A DNA stretch of 35,284 nucleotides, taken from contig NZ_JAFMPX010000037.1 in assembly GCF_017353415.1 (NCBI RefSeq), forward strand, positions 1 through 35,284, given 5' to 3'. Positions within the stretch are counted from its first letter, which is position 1, and each line of letters starts with the position of its first letter. The stretch comes from Arthrobacter sp. E3 (lineage in GTDB: Bacteria; Actinomycetota; Actinomycetes; Actinomycetales; Micrococcaceae). Made by a program: the position numbers and the translations under genes. Below, in pieces: positions 1 through 8,393 of the stretch. A model generated the notes under the pieces. It was not told the DNA's origin. It did not search any database and saw only the letters and a list, made by a program, of their open reading frames with translations.

Positions 1-26
1 CCCACCACGCCGCTCTTCCCAGCAGA

Positions 27-97
27 GGCCAAACACAAGAAGGGCGTGGGACTTGAATTTCTTCAAGTCCCACGCCCTTCTTATTCAGTGCTTGGCC
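27..97 (-). terminator. Very long hairpin downstream of the GH101 gene
   Basis: A perfect 21-bp stem (37-57 with 62-82) closes on a 4-nt loop. Outside it, positions 27-36 pair again with 88-97 with one mismatch, giving a nested structure of about 71 nt. It begins 9 bases beyond the GH101 stop codon, so it is best read as its transcription terminator, possibly acting in both directions for a gene left of the window. No strong U-tract follows on either strand, so the terminator reading rests on position and stem strength. Confidence 0.75.
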
Positions 98-105
98 TTA
101 CTTGC

Positions 106-3100
106 CTAGCCGTGGTTGCGACGGCGGCGGACCAGGATGGTTGCCGCACCGCCAAGCAGCGCCAGGAAGGCGATGCCCAGGATCGGCAGCACACCGTTGG
201 CGCCGGTGTGGGAGAGTTCCCCTCCGGTGGTAGCACCGGAGTTGTTCCCTGTGCCGTTGCCTGCGCCGGGAGTGGCGCCAGGAGTCTGGTCAGGTGTGGT
301 GGCGCCTGGTGTCTTGTCCGGGGTTTCGCCCGAATTGTCACCCGAGTTGTCACCCGGTTCGGTGGTGCCGGTTGGCAGTACCACCACAGCCAGTGAACCC
401 GTGGCGTCCAGACCGGCGGCATCCGTTCCAAACACCACAATCTGGTGTTCGCCTGCTGCGGTGTCAGCCGGGATGGTTGCTTCCAACGTTGCCACACCGG
501 CATCGTTGGCTACGGCTGGAGCACTGCCCAGCTCAACGGGTGCCGAGTGCAATTCGGCACGCAATGAACTGCCCGCTTCGAGGTCGGCCACCGTGATGGT
601 GACCTTGTCTCCCGCCTTCAGCGTGGTTGCCGGTACGTTCAGGGTCGGAACCAGGGCCGCCGCTGCCGGAGGCTCGGTTTCGTCAGCCGCCGTGACCACT
701 ACGGCCAAGGTACCCGTTGCAGGCAGGCCGTTGGAGCCCAGACCCGAGACGGTCAACGTGGCGTTGCCCGTTGGCGTGCCTTCCGGCACGGTCACGGAGA
801 AGTTTGCCACGCCGTCGTTGTTGGCTGTTGCCCTGCCAAGTTCCTTCGAGCCCAGAGTCAAAGTGCCCTCTTCGCCAGCCTTGAGACCGGAAACGCTGAT
901 CGCTGCCTTCGTGCCAATCTGCAGCTCACCGGGAGCCGTGATAGCCAGCTTGACCGGTACTTCGTTAGCCGTCACCGCAAGGTTCGCAGTGCCGGTGGCG
1001 GACTGGCCGTTCTTGTCGGTGCCTGTCACGGTCAGCGAGGCTGCCCCGACAGCGGCATCGGCCGGAATGGTCAGCGCGAACGTAGCAACCCCTGCAGCGT
1101 TGGCCACTGCTTTGATGGCTGCGCCACCACCGAACGTCAGGCTGGCGTCGGAGCCAGCCAACAGGTCAGCCACTGTGACCTGATGCGTGGAACCCTGCAC
1201 GACGGCGTTGCCGCCCTCAACAGTGGGAACCAGCGTCAGGGCAGGAACTTCATCGCCACAGCTGAACTTGGCGTTGGCCCAGTCAGCCCATTCGTCACCG
1301 GTGAGACCGGCAACTGCCACCTTTTCAACGTTGAGGTCAACATAGTTGACCCCGGTGACGTCCGCGGTGAGGGCGAACGCTGCGTCATCAACGGTCAGCT
1401 GCGGTGACTCTGCCAGCTTTGCGCCGTCCCCAACTACGGAGAAGACAACGTTGCCGCGGTGGGTCTTGGGCAGCTTCGCGTCGTCGATGCCCACCAATGC
1501 GGTGAACGTGGTGCATTGGGCGCCCAGGTAGAAGCGGACACTTGATGTTGCATGCACGCCAAGGCCCTTTTCGTAGACCGTGCCGTCAAGGGTGATCGGT
1601 GTGCCGTCGCCCTCGCCGTTTTCACCATTGTTCAAATCGCGCTCCACGGGACCCCATCCGTTGGCGGGGGTGCCCACGAACTCCAAGTCACTGGCGAACG
1701 TGTCCTTGGTGGGTCCGGCAGGCTGTGCCCCAACAATGCTGATGGACACGGAGCCCGTGGCAGCCTTGGAGTTGCTGTCGGTGCCTGCCACGTTGATGCT
1801 GGCGGCGCCGAGCGCTGCGTCTGCGGCAACGTTGTAGCTGTAGGTGGCCACGCCGTCGTCGTTGGCTGTTGCCTTGCCCAACTCGGTGGTGCCGAGTGAG
1901 AAGGTTGCCTCGGAGCCGGCCAACAAGTCACCAACGGTAACCGTATAGGTCTTGCCCTGCTGCAGCGGACCGGCGGGGTTGACCACGGGGGCCAGCTCCA
2001 CTGCCGGTGTGTCGTCGGAGCAGCGGAACATGGCGTCGGCCCAGTCAGCCCAGTCGTTGCCGTTGCTGCCGTTGGGGTCAACCACCAGTTCGATGTACTT
2101 GGCGCCGTTGAGTTTGACGTCGATCGGTTTGGCGGGTGTGGCACCGGTCATGACGCCGGAGTTGTAAAGCTCTTCCCCGTCGCCGAGCACCTTGAAGATG
2201 ACCGATCCCTTGGTGCCCTGGAAATCGTCAACACCGATGAGTGCGGTGAAGGCCGAGCACTGTGCACCGACGAAGTACTTGATCTTCGATGCTGCGTGAA
2301 CGCCCAGGCCCTTGCTGTAGGTCTTGCCGTCAAGCGTGAGTGCCTTGCCATCCTTTTCGCCCTGCTCGCCGTTGCTCAGGTCCTTCTCTGCCGGACCCCA
2401 ACCGTTGTCGGGTGTGCCAATCCACTGCATGTCCGAGGCATAGGTGTCCTGGGTGGGCGGGTGCGGCATGGTGTAGGCGCCCAGTGTTGTTTCCGCCACG
2501 CGGGCCCCAATGGGAGCCACCGTGGTGGTGTAGCTGGACTTGGCCTTGATGTTGTAGTTTCCATCGGCTGACGCGGGCGCCAGCACGTTCCACTTGGTGA
2601 TGAGTGTTGCCCCCGGTGCCATCGAAGCAGCCGTGCTGGGGGTGGTCGCCGTGGCGGTCCAGCCCGCCGGCAGTTCGAGGGTTACCGATGCGTTGTTGAC
2701 CGGGGCCGGCTCGTTGGAGACCAACGTGGTGGTGAACTCGTTGTCCGTGCCCTGTTCAATGATGGGTCCGGTTTGTGCCAGTGACAGCTGGGCGCAGGCC
2801 GGGGTCTTGGTGGACTCACCCAAGTCACGAATCAACAGGTTGTCCAGGGAGAAATCAGCTGCTGTGGTTCCACTTCGCAGCAGGCCCACATAGCTGTCAC
2901 CACAGGCCGATGCAGTGAAGTTCTGCACCCAGCGTGTTGTCTCCTGCATGAGCGGGACAGGAGTTGACTGCGTCTGCACAGCTCCCGCTGCTCCGTCGTA
3001 GCCGCCCACCCAGGCGTATTCGCCGGCCTTGGCCGACTGGTAGTCGAAGGAGACTTCATAGTCGTGACCCTGCTTGAACGGCATGGTCGCCGGAGTGGTC

Positions 3101-5976
3101 CGGTACACCAGACCGCCGTTTTCCTCGTGGGAGAGCAGGCTGAAGTTGCCGTCCAAGACGTTGTCGATGGGCTTGTTGTTCCAGCCCTTCTGCGTGTACG
3201 GGGCATGGATGGGGGCAAGGTGTGTGCGCGGATCGGTGATGCCGCCGGCGTTGCCCTTCACGAACGGTCCCCAACCCTGGTCAACGTTTTCAAAGTCTTC
3301 GGCCAGGACAGCCCCTGACGGCGAATCGGAAACCACGTCGGCGGCGCTGACATGTTCCGTCTTGACTACGCGGAAGTCGTCAATCAACACTGCCGTTGCC
3401 CCTGCTGGAGCGGAGAACTTGACGGTGGGGGCCTCGCCGTTATTAGCGACGTCGATCAGCACCCGCACGCGCTGGCTGTAGGTGCGGTTCTTCTGGTCCG
3501 CGGCAACTGTGTTGAACAGTGCCGAGGAGTTGGTGGTGTTCTTCACCGCGGCCTTGCCTGACACGGTCGCTTCAAGGGTGGTCTCGCGCTTGCCACGCGG
3601 GAACTTTTCCTTGCTTTCCAGCGTCGGGTCAATCTCAACCCAGGCACTGACGGAATAGGTGCCCTTGTCCAAGGGAGCCAGTTTCTGGGTGATGCTGGAG
3701 GCAGCTGCGCCAAACTTCACGCTGCTCAGGCCCTTGGCGGAGGTGCTCAGGGTGGCATCGCCTTGGGCTGCCCAGGCGTTGAGGTTGCCGGAGTTGAAGC
3801 CGGGATCCTTGATGCCGGTGCCATGGCCCCAGTCAGCGTTGTCGTTGGTCGGAACCGTCGCCAGTGCGGAGGTCGGCGCCAGGACATAGGCCGTGTTGGC
3901 CTTGGGATTCAGGGTGATGCCGCCGGCAACAACGGGCACATCCTGGACGAATTTACGGCCCTGGTCGGTGAGCTCATAGAGCTTCAGGGTGCTCTGCGTG
4001 GCGAAGGCTGAGGTCAGTTTCCAGTCCTGGGCGCTGCCGTCCCGGCTGTAGTTGTACAGCTTGGTCTGGTCGTTGGTGTTGTTCACGGCCTCTTCACCGA
4101 ACTGAACCAAGTCGCTGGACCAGGGGAGCAGGTAGTTGTGCCCTTCCAGGACCTTGGACCCGTCCTGGGTGATGATGCGGTTGTCCAGTGTGGTGCCGGT
4201 GACGCGCAGGTTGTTCTCGAGCGTGATGGCTTCGGGCGTCCACGTGGTGATTTCCTGCTGCTGGAGGAACTTGGCCGGGACGTTGTTGTCCCACACGTTC
4301 TTCAGGAAGTTGTTGTAGTTGTTCTGCCCTGTCCAACCCTGCCACTCCACAAGGTGCGGGGTGCCCAGGCGCGGATCGGGGTTCCAGGTGTCGCGCTGGG
4401 TGTTCTGCGAGAAGCGCAGGATTTCCGAGTTCCAGCCCTTGTTGGTGCTGCCGCCGTAATTCTCATCCACGGCCCAGTGCGACCAGGTGTTGTTGCGCAC
4501 CATGGAGTCGGCCCATTCCGAGGAGACAGAGTAGCCTGCGTTGATCAAGTTGCGCTGCATGCGCTCGCCCACCCAGCCTGATTCGTAGTACACGTCAACG
4601 TAGTTGGCAGTCAGGTTGTCATTGACTGACTTGGCCATCCCGTCGAGACGGACCTTCTGGTCGCCGGAGAGCACGTCGTGGCGCTGGTCAATGATGTATG
4701 CCTGCTCGAGCCAGTTCCAGTTCTTCTGCGGCGGTTGCTTTATGAACTGTTCGTTGAACGAGTGGGCGGAGGGGTACGCCTCGGTGTTGTTGATGTGCAC
4801 GCTGAACGTTGCGCCAAACTTCTTGGCCTGCTCCAACATGGTGTTCATGTCTTCGAGTCCACCGGCGCGCACATTGAAGTTGCCGTCAAAGTCGGTGTTG
4901 GCCGAGTCGTGGCCCTCCGAGGTGAAGCCCTTCTCCAGTGAATACTGGCCGAGCCCGTCCGTGGCCAGCGCCACGTGCTTGACATCGTCCAAGGTGCGCA
5001 GGAACGGGTTGGTAGCCTGGCTGGCAAAGTTGAACGGGATGGTCTGAACCACGCGGTTCTTCACATCCTCCCAGCCATAGGGCTTGATCTGAATGTCGCG
5101 GGAGGCGATGGCGCCGTCCTGCCAGTCAACGTTTCCGTCGGAGTTGACGTCACCGGTGATGACCACCTTGGCCATGGGTAGGGGTTCGGTCTCGGTTGAG
5201 TCCTTGGCACGGTACAGCCAGGCGCCGGAGGAGAAGCCCACTTTCTTGTTGGCGCCGTCGCTCTTGACCTGGCGCCAGATCCGGCCCTTGTCGGCACCGG
5301 CGAGGCCGTTGTCCGGGGCACCGTAGGCGCCGTCGTACATCGAGTTGCTCTCAAAGCTCGCGGCCAGATCCGTCGTGTTGGCGATGGCCACCATGGATGT
5401 CTTGGCTGCATCATCAACAGGCGTGGCGGCGGTGAGTGCGGTGATGGTGTCACCGGACCTGGCGCGGTCAACGGAGACTACCGCTGTGGCCAGTGTTGCG
5501 CCGGGCTGGGCCGAGGAGAGTGTTACCAGGTCCTGATCGAGGATCTGGATACGGTTGACCTTGGCGGAGCCTGTTTCCTTGATCTCGGTGATGTTGAACG
5601 TCAGGACGTTCTTGTCCACGGCCAGTTTCGCCTTAAGGCTCACTCCGTCCATGCCCGGAACCGCGATGTTGTAGTCGATCGACGTACCGTCCGGATTGAC
5701 CTTGGAGGTCACGGTGACGTTTTGGTCCACGCCATTGATGCGAATTTTGGTGGCGACGGCGGTGGCGCCGGTCATCGTCTTGGCGCCAAGCGTGTAGTTC
5801 AGCGCTTGGGGGAACGCGGTGGAGACCTCAACGGACAGCGTTCCAGAGGTAATCACCGCCGTTCCATCTGCCGCGTAGGCAGGAATTGCCGCAGCGGCGG
5901 GAACGATGGTGCTGGCCATGACTGCGCCGGCGATCCCCATCCCCAACCACTTGCGTTGGTGTCGAGCGAGTGACAT
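106..5976 (-). CDS. Wall-anchored endo-alpha-N-acetylgalactosaminidase, GH101 family
   Basis: This 1956-aa protein should hydrolyse the link between O-glycan disaccharide (Gal-beta-1,3-GalNAc) and Ser/Thr of mucin-type glycoproteins outside the cell. The ATG at 5976 is chosen because AAGGAGAT lies just upstream; an in-frame ATG at 6075 has no such site. Domain order: signal peptide ending AYA (residue ~35); GH101 region about 50-750, including a calcium-loop-like GDVNSDGNVDWQDG; candidate nucleophile D461 (YVDVYY) and acid/base E487 (SSEW); carbohydrate-binding/jelly-roll region to ~1150; NPCBM domain ~1175-1318; Ig-like repeat; second NPCBM ~1423-1572; three more Ig-like repeats; Gly/Thr/Pro-rich linker; LSHTG sorting motif at 1921-1925, a hydrophobic helix and RRRR tail. 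The sorting motif departs from LPXTG. Family assignment rests on motif recognition; the catalytic residues are inferred from local context, and their spacing (26) is shorter than the roughly 32 I recall for characterised members. Confidence 0.88.
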   Translation of the reverse strand: MSLARHQRKWLGMGIAGAVMASTIVPAAAAIPAYAADGTAVITSGTLSVEVSTAFPQALNYTLGAKTMTGATAVATKIRINGVDQNVTVTSKVNPDGTSIDYNIAVPGMDGVSLKAKLAVDKNVLTFNITEIKETGSAKVNRIQILDQDLVTLSSAQPGATLATAVVSVDRARSGDTITALTAATPVDDAAKTSMVAIANTTDLAASFESNSMYDGAYGAPDNGLAGADKGRIWRQVKSDGANKKVGFSSGAWLYRAKDSTETEPLPMAKVVITGDVNSDGNVDWQDGAIASRDIQIKPYGWEDVKNRVVQTIPFNFASQATNPFLRTLDDVKHVALATDGLGQYSLEKGFTSEGHDSANTDFDGNFNVRAGGLEDMNTMLEQAKKFGATFSVHINNTEAYPSAHSFNEQFIKQPPQKNWNWLEQAYIIDQRHDVLSGDQKVRLDGMAKSVNDNLTANYVDVYYESGWVGERMQRNLINAGYSVSSEWADSMVRNNTWSHWAVDENYGGSTNKGWNSEILRFSQNTQRDTWNPDPRLGTPHLVEWQGWTGQNNYNNFLKNVWDNNVPAKFLQQQEITTWTPEAITLENNLRVTGTTLDNRIITQDGSKVLEGHNYLLPWSSDLVQFGEEAVNNTNDQTKLYNYSRDGSAQDWKLTSAFATQSTLKLYELTDQGRKFVQDVPVVAGGITLNPKANTAYVLAPTSALATVPTNDNADWGHGTGIKDPGFNSGNLNAWAAQGDATLSTSAKGLSSVKFGAAASSITQKLAPLDKGTYSVSAWVEIDPTLESKEKFPRGKRETTLEATVSGKAAVKNTTNSSALFNTVAADQKNRTYSQRVRVLIDVANNGEAPTVKFSAPAGATAVLIDDFRVVKTEHVSAADVVSDSPSGAVLAEDFENVDQGWGPFVKGNAGGITDPRTHLAPIHAPYTQKGWNNKPIDNVLDGNFSLLSHEENGGLVYRTTPATMPFKQGHDYEVSFDYQSAKAGEYAWVGGYDGAAGAVQTQSTPVPLMQETTRWVQNFTASACGDSYVGLLRSGTTAADFSLDNLLIRDLGESTKTPACAQLSLAQTGPIIEQGTDNEFTTTLVSNEPAPVNNASVTLELPAGWTATATTPSTAASMAPGATLITKWNVLAPASADGNYNIKAKSSYTTTVAPIGARVAETTLGAYTMPHPPTQDTYASDMQWIGTPDNGWGPAEKDLSNGEQGEKDGKALTLDGKTYSKGLGVHAASKIKYFVGAQCSAFTALIGVDDFQGTKGSVIFKVLGDGEELYNSGVMTGATPAKPIDVKLNGAKYIELVVDPNGSNGNDWADWADAMFRCSDDTPAVELAPVVNPAGPLQQGKTYTVTVGDLLAGSEATFSLGTTELGKATANDDGVATYSYNVAADAALGAASINVAGTDSNSKAATGSVSISIVGAQPAGPTKDTFASDLEFVGTPANGWGPVERDLNNGENGEGDGTPITLDGTVYEKGLGVHATSSVRFYLGAQCTTFTALVGIDDAKLPKTHRGNVVFSVVGDGAKLAESPQLTVDDAAFALTADVTGVNYVDLNVEKVAVAGLTGDEWADWANAKFSCGDEVPALTLVPTVEGGNAVVQGSTHQVTVADLLAGSDASLTFGGGAAIKAVANAAGVATFALTIPADAAVGAASLTVTGTDKNGQSATGTANLAVTANEVPVKLAITAPGELQIGTKAAISVSGLKAGEEGTLTLGSKELGRATANNDGVANFSVTVPEGTPTGNATLTVSGLGSNGLPATGTLAVVVTAADETEPPAAAALVPTLNVPATTLKAGDKVTITVADLEAGSSLRAELHSAPVELGSAPAVANDAGVATLEATIPADTAAGEHQIVVFGTDAAGLDATGSLAVVVLPTGTTEPGDNSGDNSGETPDKTPGATTPDQTPGATPGAGNGTGNNSGATTGGELSHTGANGVLPILGIAFLALLGGAATILVRRRRNHG

Positions 5977-6082
5977 CAAGATCTCCTTGAACATTTTTTT
6001 GTTGCGGGTGTGAGCGCCATGTAGCGCGCTTGTTGGTGATGATGCAAAGCCAGCGCGGGCACTTTCATGAGCCACCTCACAC

Positions 6083-6096
6083 TGTTATCGATAACA
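6083..6096. promoter_or_regulatory. Perfect 14-bp palindrome, LacI-type operator candidate
   Basis: TGTTATCGATAACA is a perfect palindrome with a central CG, the form typical of LacI-family sugar-repressor operators. It lies 107 bp upstream of the GH101 start codon in the divergent intergenic region. No LacI-family gene is in the window, so the regulator would be encoded elsewhere. The family assignment is inferred from site shape only. Confidence 0.6.
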
Positions 6097-6186
6097 TTAG
6101 TGCACGGTTTCGGAACTTGTGATCTGTTGTACAAACATTTCGCGACTTCGGCGCAGATCCGGAAAAGTGGTCCTTTTGGCTAGGGC

Positions 6187-6230
6187 CTAATGATTGAATC
6201 TGATGTTTTATAGCCAGATACGATCATTAG
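6187..6230. promoter_or_regulatory. Inverted repeat flanking a candidate agaS promoter
   Basis: CTAATGAT (6187-6194) and ATCATTAG (6223-6230) form a perfect 8-bp inverted repeat with a 28-bp spacer. Between and overlapping them is a possible promoter, TTGAAT at 6194 and TACGAT at 6219 (spacer 19). The repeat would bracket RNA polymerase, so a repressor dimer or looped pair could act here; the DeoR-family gene of the same locus is an obvious but unproven candidate. The whole gene-free stretch 5977-6313 contains this repeat and the 6083-6096 palindrome; I see nothing else in it. Confidence 0.35.
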
Positions 6231-6313
6231 CTGCTATTGTGGTTCATAGTCCCGACAACTTCAGCCGGCCGTTCGCGGCGCCGCTGGAACCCCAAACAAG
6301 GAGAATGCGAAGC

Positions 6314-7228
6314 ATGAGCGACAGCAGCGACAACACAGTACTTGGCCCCTTCATGGACGCCGAACTGACAAGCCAGCCTGAAGTATGGGCACAGGCCATT
6401 GCCCAGGCAAAGAGCGAGAACCTGCTCCCGGCCGACGGCCAGCGCGTTGCAGTCATCGGCTGCGGCACCTCATGGTTCATGGCACAGAGCTACGCCGCAG
6501 CCCGTGAGTCCGCAGGCAAGGGTGTCACTGACGCGTTCGCCGCCTCCGAGGCTTTCCTTGGCGCCGACCGCGGCTACGACGCCGTCATCGCCATCACCCG
6601 CTCAGGCACGACCACTGAAGTGCTGGAAATCCTGACGGCCATCAAGGGCACCGTCCGCACGGTGGCCCTGGTTGGCGATTTGACCTCCCCGATCATGACG
6701 TTGGCAGACGCAATCGTAGAACTTCCCTACGCCGACGAGCAGTCCGTGGTGCAGACCCGCTTTGCCACCACCGCCCTGACCTACCTGCTGACCAGTGTCG
6801 GCATGGACCTCAGAGCCGCCGTCGAGGATGCCAAGTCCGCAGTCATCACGCCTGTGGAGCAGGAACTCATCGACGCCGAGCAGTTCACGTTCCTGGGCAC
6901 CGGCTGGACCGTTGGCTTGGCCCACGAAGCCGGCCTGAAGATGCGCGAAGCAGTGCAGGGCTGGACCGAGTCCTACCCGGCCAAGGAATACCGCCACGGC
7001 CCCATCTCCATCGCAGCACCGAACCGTGTCACCTGGATGTTCGGCGAGCAGCCCGAAGGCCTTGACAAGGACGTTGCCAAGACCGGTGCGCTGTACATCA
7101 AGACCACCACGCACCCCCTGGCCGAGCTGGCCCGCGTGCACCGTGTCACCCTGGAGCGTGCCCGCGCCCGGGGCATGAACCCGGACCTGCCGCGCAACCT
7201 GTCACGCTCGGTCATCCTGAGCGACTAA
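6314..7228 (+). CDS. agaS: AgaS-like SIS-domain sugar-phosphate deaminase/isomerase
   Basis: A 304-aa cytoplasmic protein with tandem SIS (sugar isomerase) domains. Recognisable landmarks are the N-terminal MxxELxxQPxxW element shared with the GlmS isomerase half and AgaS, the sugar-phosphate loops GCGTSWFMAQ and TRSGTTTE, GTGWTVGLAHEAGLK in the second domain, and the YPAKEYRHGPIS segment. AgaS converts galactosamine-6-phosphate to tagatose-6-phosphate with loss of ammonia; that substrate is inferred here from the neighbouring GH101, tagatose-type kinase and aldolase genes. The ATG at 6314 is chosen because AAGGAGA (6298-6304) lies 9 nt upstream; the ATG at 6305 is too close to it. A FrlB-like fructosamine deglycase or a glucosamine-6-phosphate enzyme is the main alternative. 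Confidence 0.78.
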   Translation: MSDSSDNTVLGPFMDAELTSQPEVWAQAIAQAKSENLLPADGQRVAVIGCGTSWFMAQSYAAARESAGKGVTDAFAASEAFLGADRGYDAVIAITRSGTTTEVLEILTAIKGTVRTVALVGDLTSPIMTLADAIVELPYADEQSVVQTRFATTALTYLLTSVGMDLRAAVEDAKSAVITPVEQELIDAEQFTFLGTGWTVGLAHEAGLKMREAVQGWTESYPAKEYRHGPISIAAPNRVTWMFGEQPEGLDKDVAKTGALYIKTTTHPLAELARVHRVTLERARARGMNPDLPRNLSRSVILSD

Positions 7229-7262
7229 TTCCGCCGGTTGCGCCAGAGCTCCGGCTAAACTG

Positions 7263-7300
7263 ATGGGCGCCCCGCTTCCCTGTGGGGACGGGGCGCCCAT
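7263..7300 (+). terminator. 12-bp-stem hairpin between agaS and the ROK kinase gene
   Basis: ATGGGCGCCCCG (7263-7274) pairs perfectly with CGGGGCGCCCAT (7289-7300) around a 14-nt loop. No T-run follows. It lies 35 bases after the agaS stop and about 100 bases before the next start, so it could end or attenuate the agaS transcript, or protect its 3' end after processing. Confidence 0.6.
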
Positions 7301-7312
7301 GGCCGCTGTGCC

Positions 7313-7333
7313 GCTGTAAATATGTTGCTGTAA
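7313..7333 (+). repeat. Short direct repeat upstream of the ROK kinase gene
   Basis: GCTGTAAA occurs at 7313-7320 and again at 7326-7333, a 13-bp period, between the preceding hairpin and the kinase ribosome-binding site. Direct repeats are common in DeoR-family operators, so this may be a control site for a promoter internal to the gene run. It is short enough to arise by chance. Confidence 0.3.
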
Positions 7334-7397
7334 AGAATGCACTGAACCCGCATGTGACAAGGGCGTGGGCAGTGCCCGCTGAAGGAAAACAATCTTC

Positions 7398-8393
7398 ATG
7401 AATACTCTGATTGACAGTGCAGACGCAGCCGCTGCGCCCTTGGATGATGCTGTCCTGGCCTTCGACGTCGGCGGCACGGACATGAAGGTTGGGCTCATTC
7501 TGGGCGACGTCAGCCAGGGAGAGGTTGAAGTGCGCGATCTACAGCGCCACCCCACCCCGCTCGACGGCGCCCGCTCCGGTGAAAGTGTTTGCGCCAGAAT
7601 CACTGAACTTACCGCGGAATACCGGCAAAGCCACCCGCAGCTGAACATTTCCGCTGTGGGTGTCACAGTGCCGGGCATCGTGGATGAAGCCGCAGGCGTT
7701 GGCGTGTATTCAGCGAATCTTGGATGGCACGACTTTCCGTTCGCAGCCACGCTGACGCAGTCCCTGGGCCTGCCAGTAGGATTCGGGCACGACGTCGGCA
7801 TGGCCGGGGAAGCAGAATTCCGGCTCGGAGCCGCCGTGGGCAGAAGCGATGTCCTGGTCCTGGTGATAGGTACTGGCATTGCAGCCGCCGTGATGTGCGA
7901 CGGCAGGCGTGTTGCTGGCGGAGGCTACGCCGGAGAAATTGGCCACGCCATGGTGCCCGGCCCCGATGGCAAGCTCGCCATCATGGAATCCTTGGGCTCC
8001 GCTGGCGCCATTGCACGGCGCTATACGCAGGCCACGGGGGAGCCCGTGGCAGGCGCCCGGGAGGTTTTGGCACGCGCCGCGGCCGGGGATCAGACCGCGG
8101 AAAATGTCTGGAAGGACGCCGTCGACGCCTTGGCATTCGGCGTTGCCCAATGTGTTTCCATCCTGGGTACGGAAACAGTTGTTCTCGGGGGCGGGCTGTC
8201 CATGGCTGGCGCTCCTCTCTTTGACGCTCTGGCGGCGCGTGTTGATGAACTCCTCACCTTCCACCGCCGCCCGGAATACCTCCATGCAGCCCTAGGCGAA
8301 AACGCCGGGCTCATCGGATCAGCCTTGAAAGCCCGCAGCATGCGTGCCACCGAAAACTCCCCTCAACCAACAGTCGCGCAGGAGCCAGCATGA
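7398..8393 (+). CDS. ROK-family sugar kinase lacking the zinc cysteines
   Basis: A 331-aa cytoplasmic kinase expected to phosphorylate a hexose or amino sugar at C6 with ATP; the locus points to galactosamine or N-acetylgalactosamine. The phosphate-binding loop DVGGTDMK starts at residue 23, the candidate catalytic base is D132 (GHDVGMAGE), and the ROK signature GGGYAGEIGH ends at H183. The usual CxCGxxGCxE zinc cluster after that histidine is absent: the corresponding stretch reads GPDGKLAIMES, with no cysteine, although the glutamate (E197) is kept. The ATG at 7398 follows AAGGAAA at 7382-7388. It overlaps the next gene by 4 nt (ATGA), which indicates translational coupling. Exact sugar specificity cannot be read from the sequence. 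Confidence 0.85.
   Translation: MNTLIDSADAAAAPLDDAVLAFDVGGTDMKVGLILGDVSQGEVEVRDLQRHPTPLDGARSGESVCARITELTAEYRQSHPQLNISAVGVTVPGIVDEAAGVGVYSANLGWHDFPFAATLTQSLGLPVGFGHDVGMAGEAEFRLGAAVGRSDVLVLVIGTGIAAAVMCDGRRVAGGGYAGEIGHAMVPGPDGKLAIMESLGSAGAIARRYTQATGEPVAGAREVLARAAAGDQTAENVWKDAVDALAFGVAQCVSILGTETVVLGGGLSMAGAPLFDALAARVDELLTFHRRPEYLHAALGENAGLIGSALKARSMRATENSPQPTVAQEPA

Noticed and set aside
116-1183. Long plus-strand open frame opposite the GH101 C-terminus
   Set aside because: Its frame is the antisense shadow of a GC-rich repetitive coding region; composition is Pro/Ser/Val/Ala-rich without domains, and there is no ribosome-binding site.
5977-6075. N-terminal extension of the GH101 protein to an ATG at 6075
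   Set aside because: The 33 extra residues would bury the signal peptide, and the strong AAGGAGAT site points to ATG 5976.
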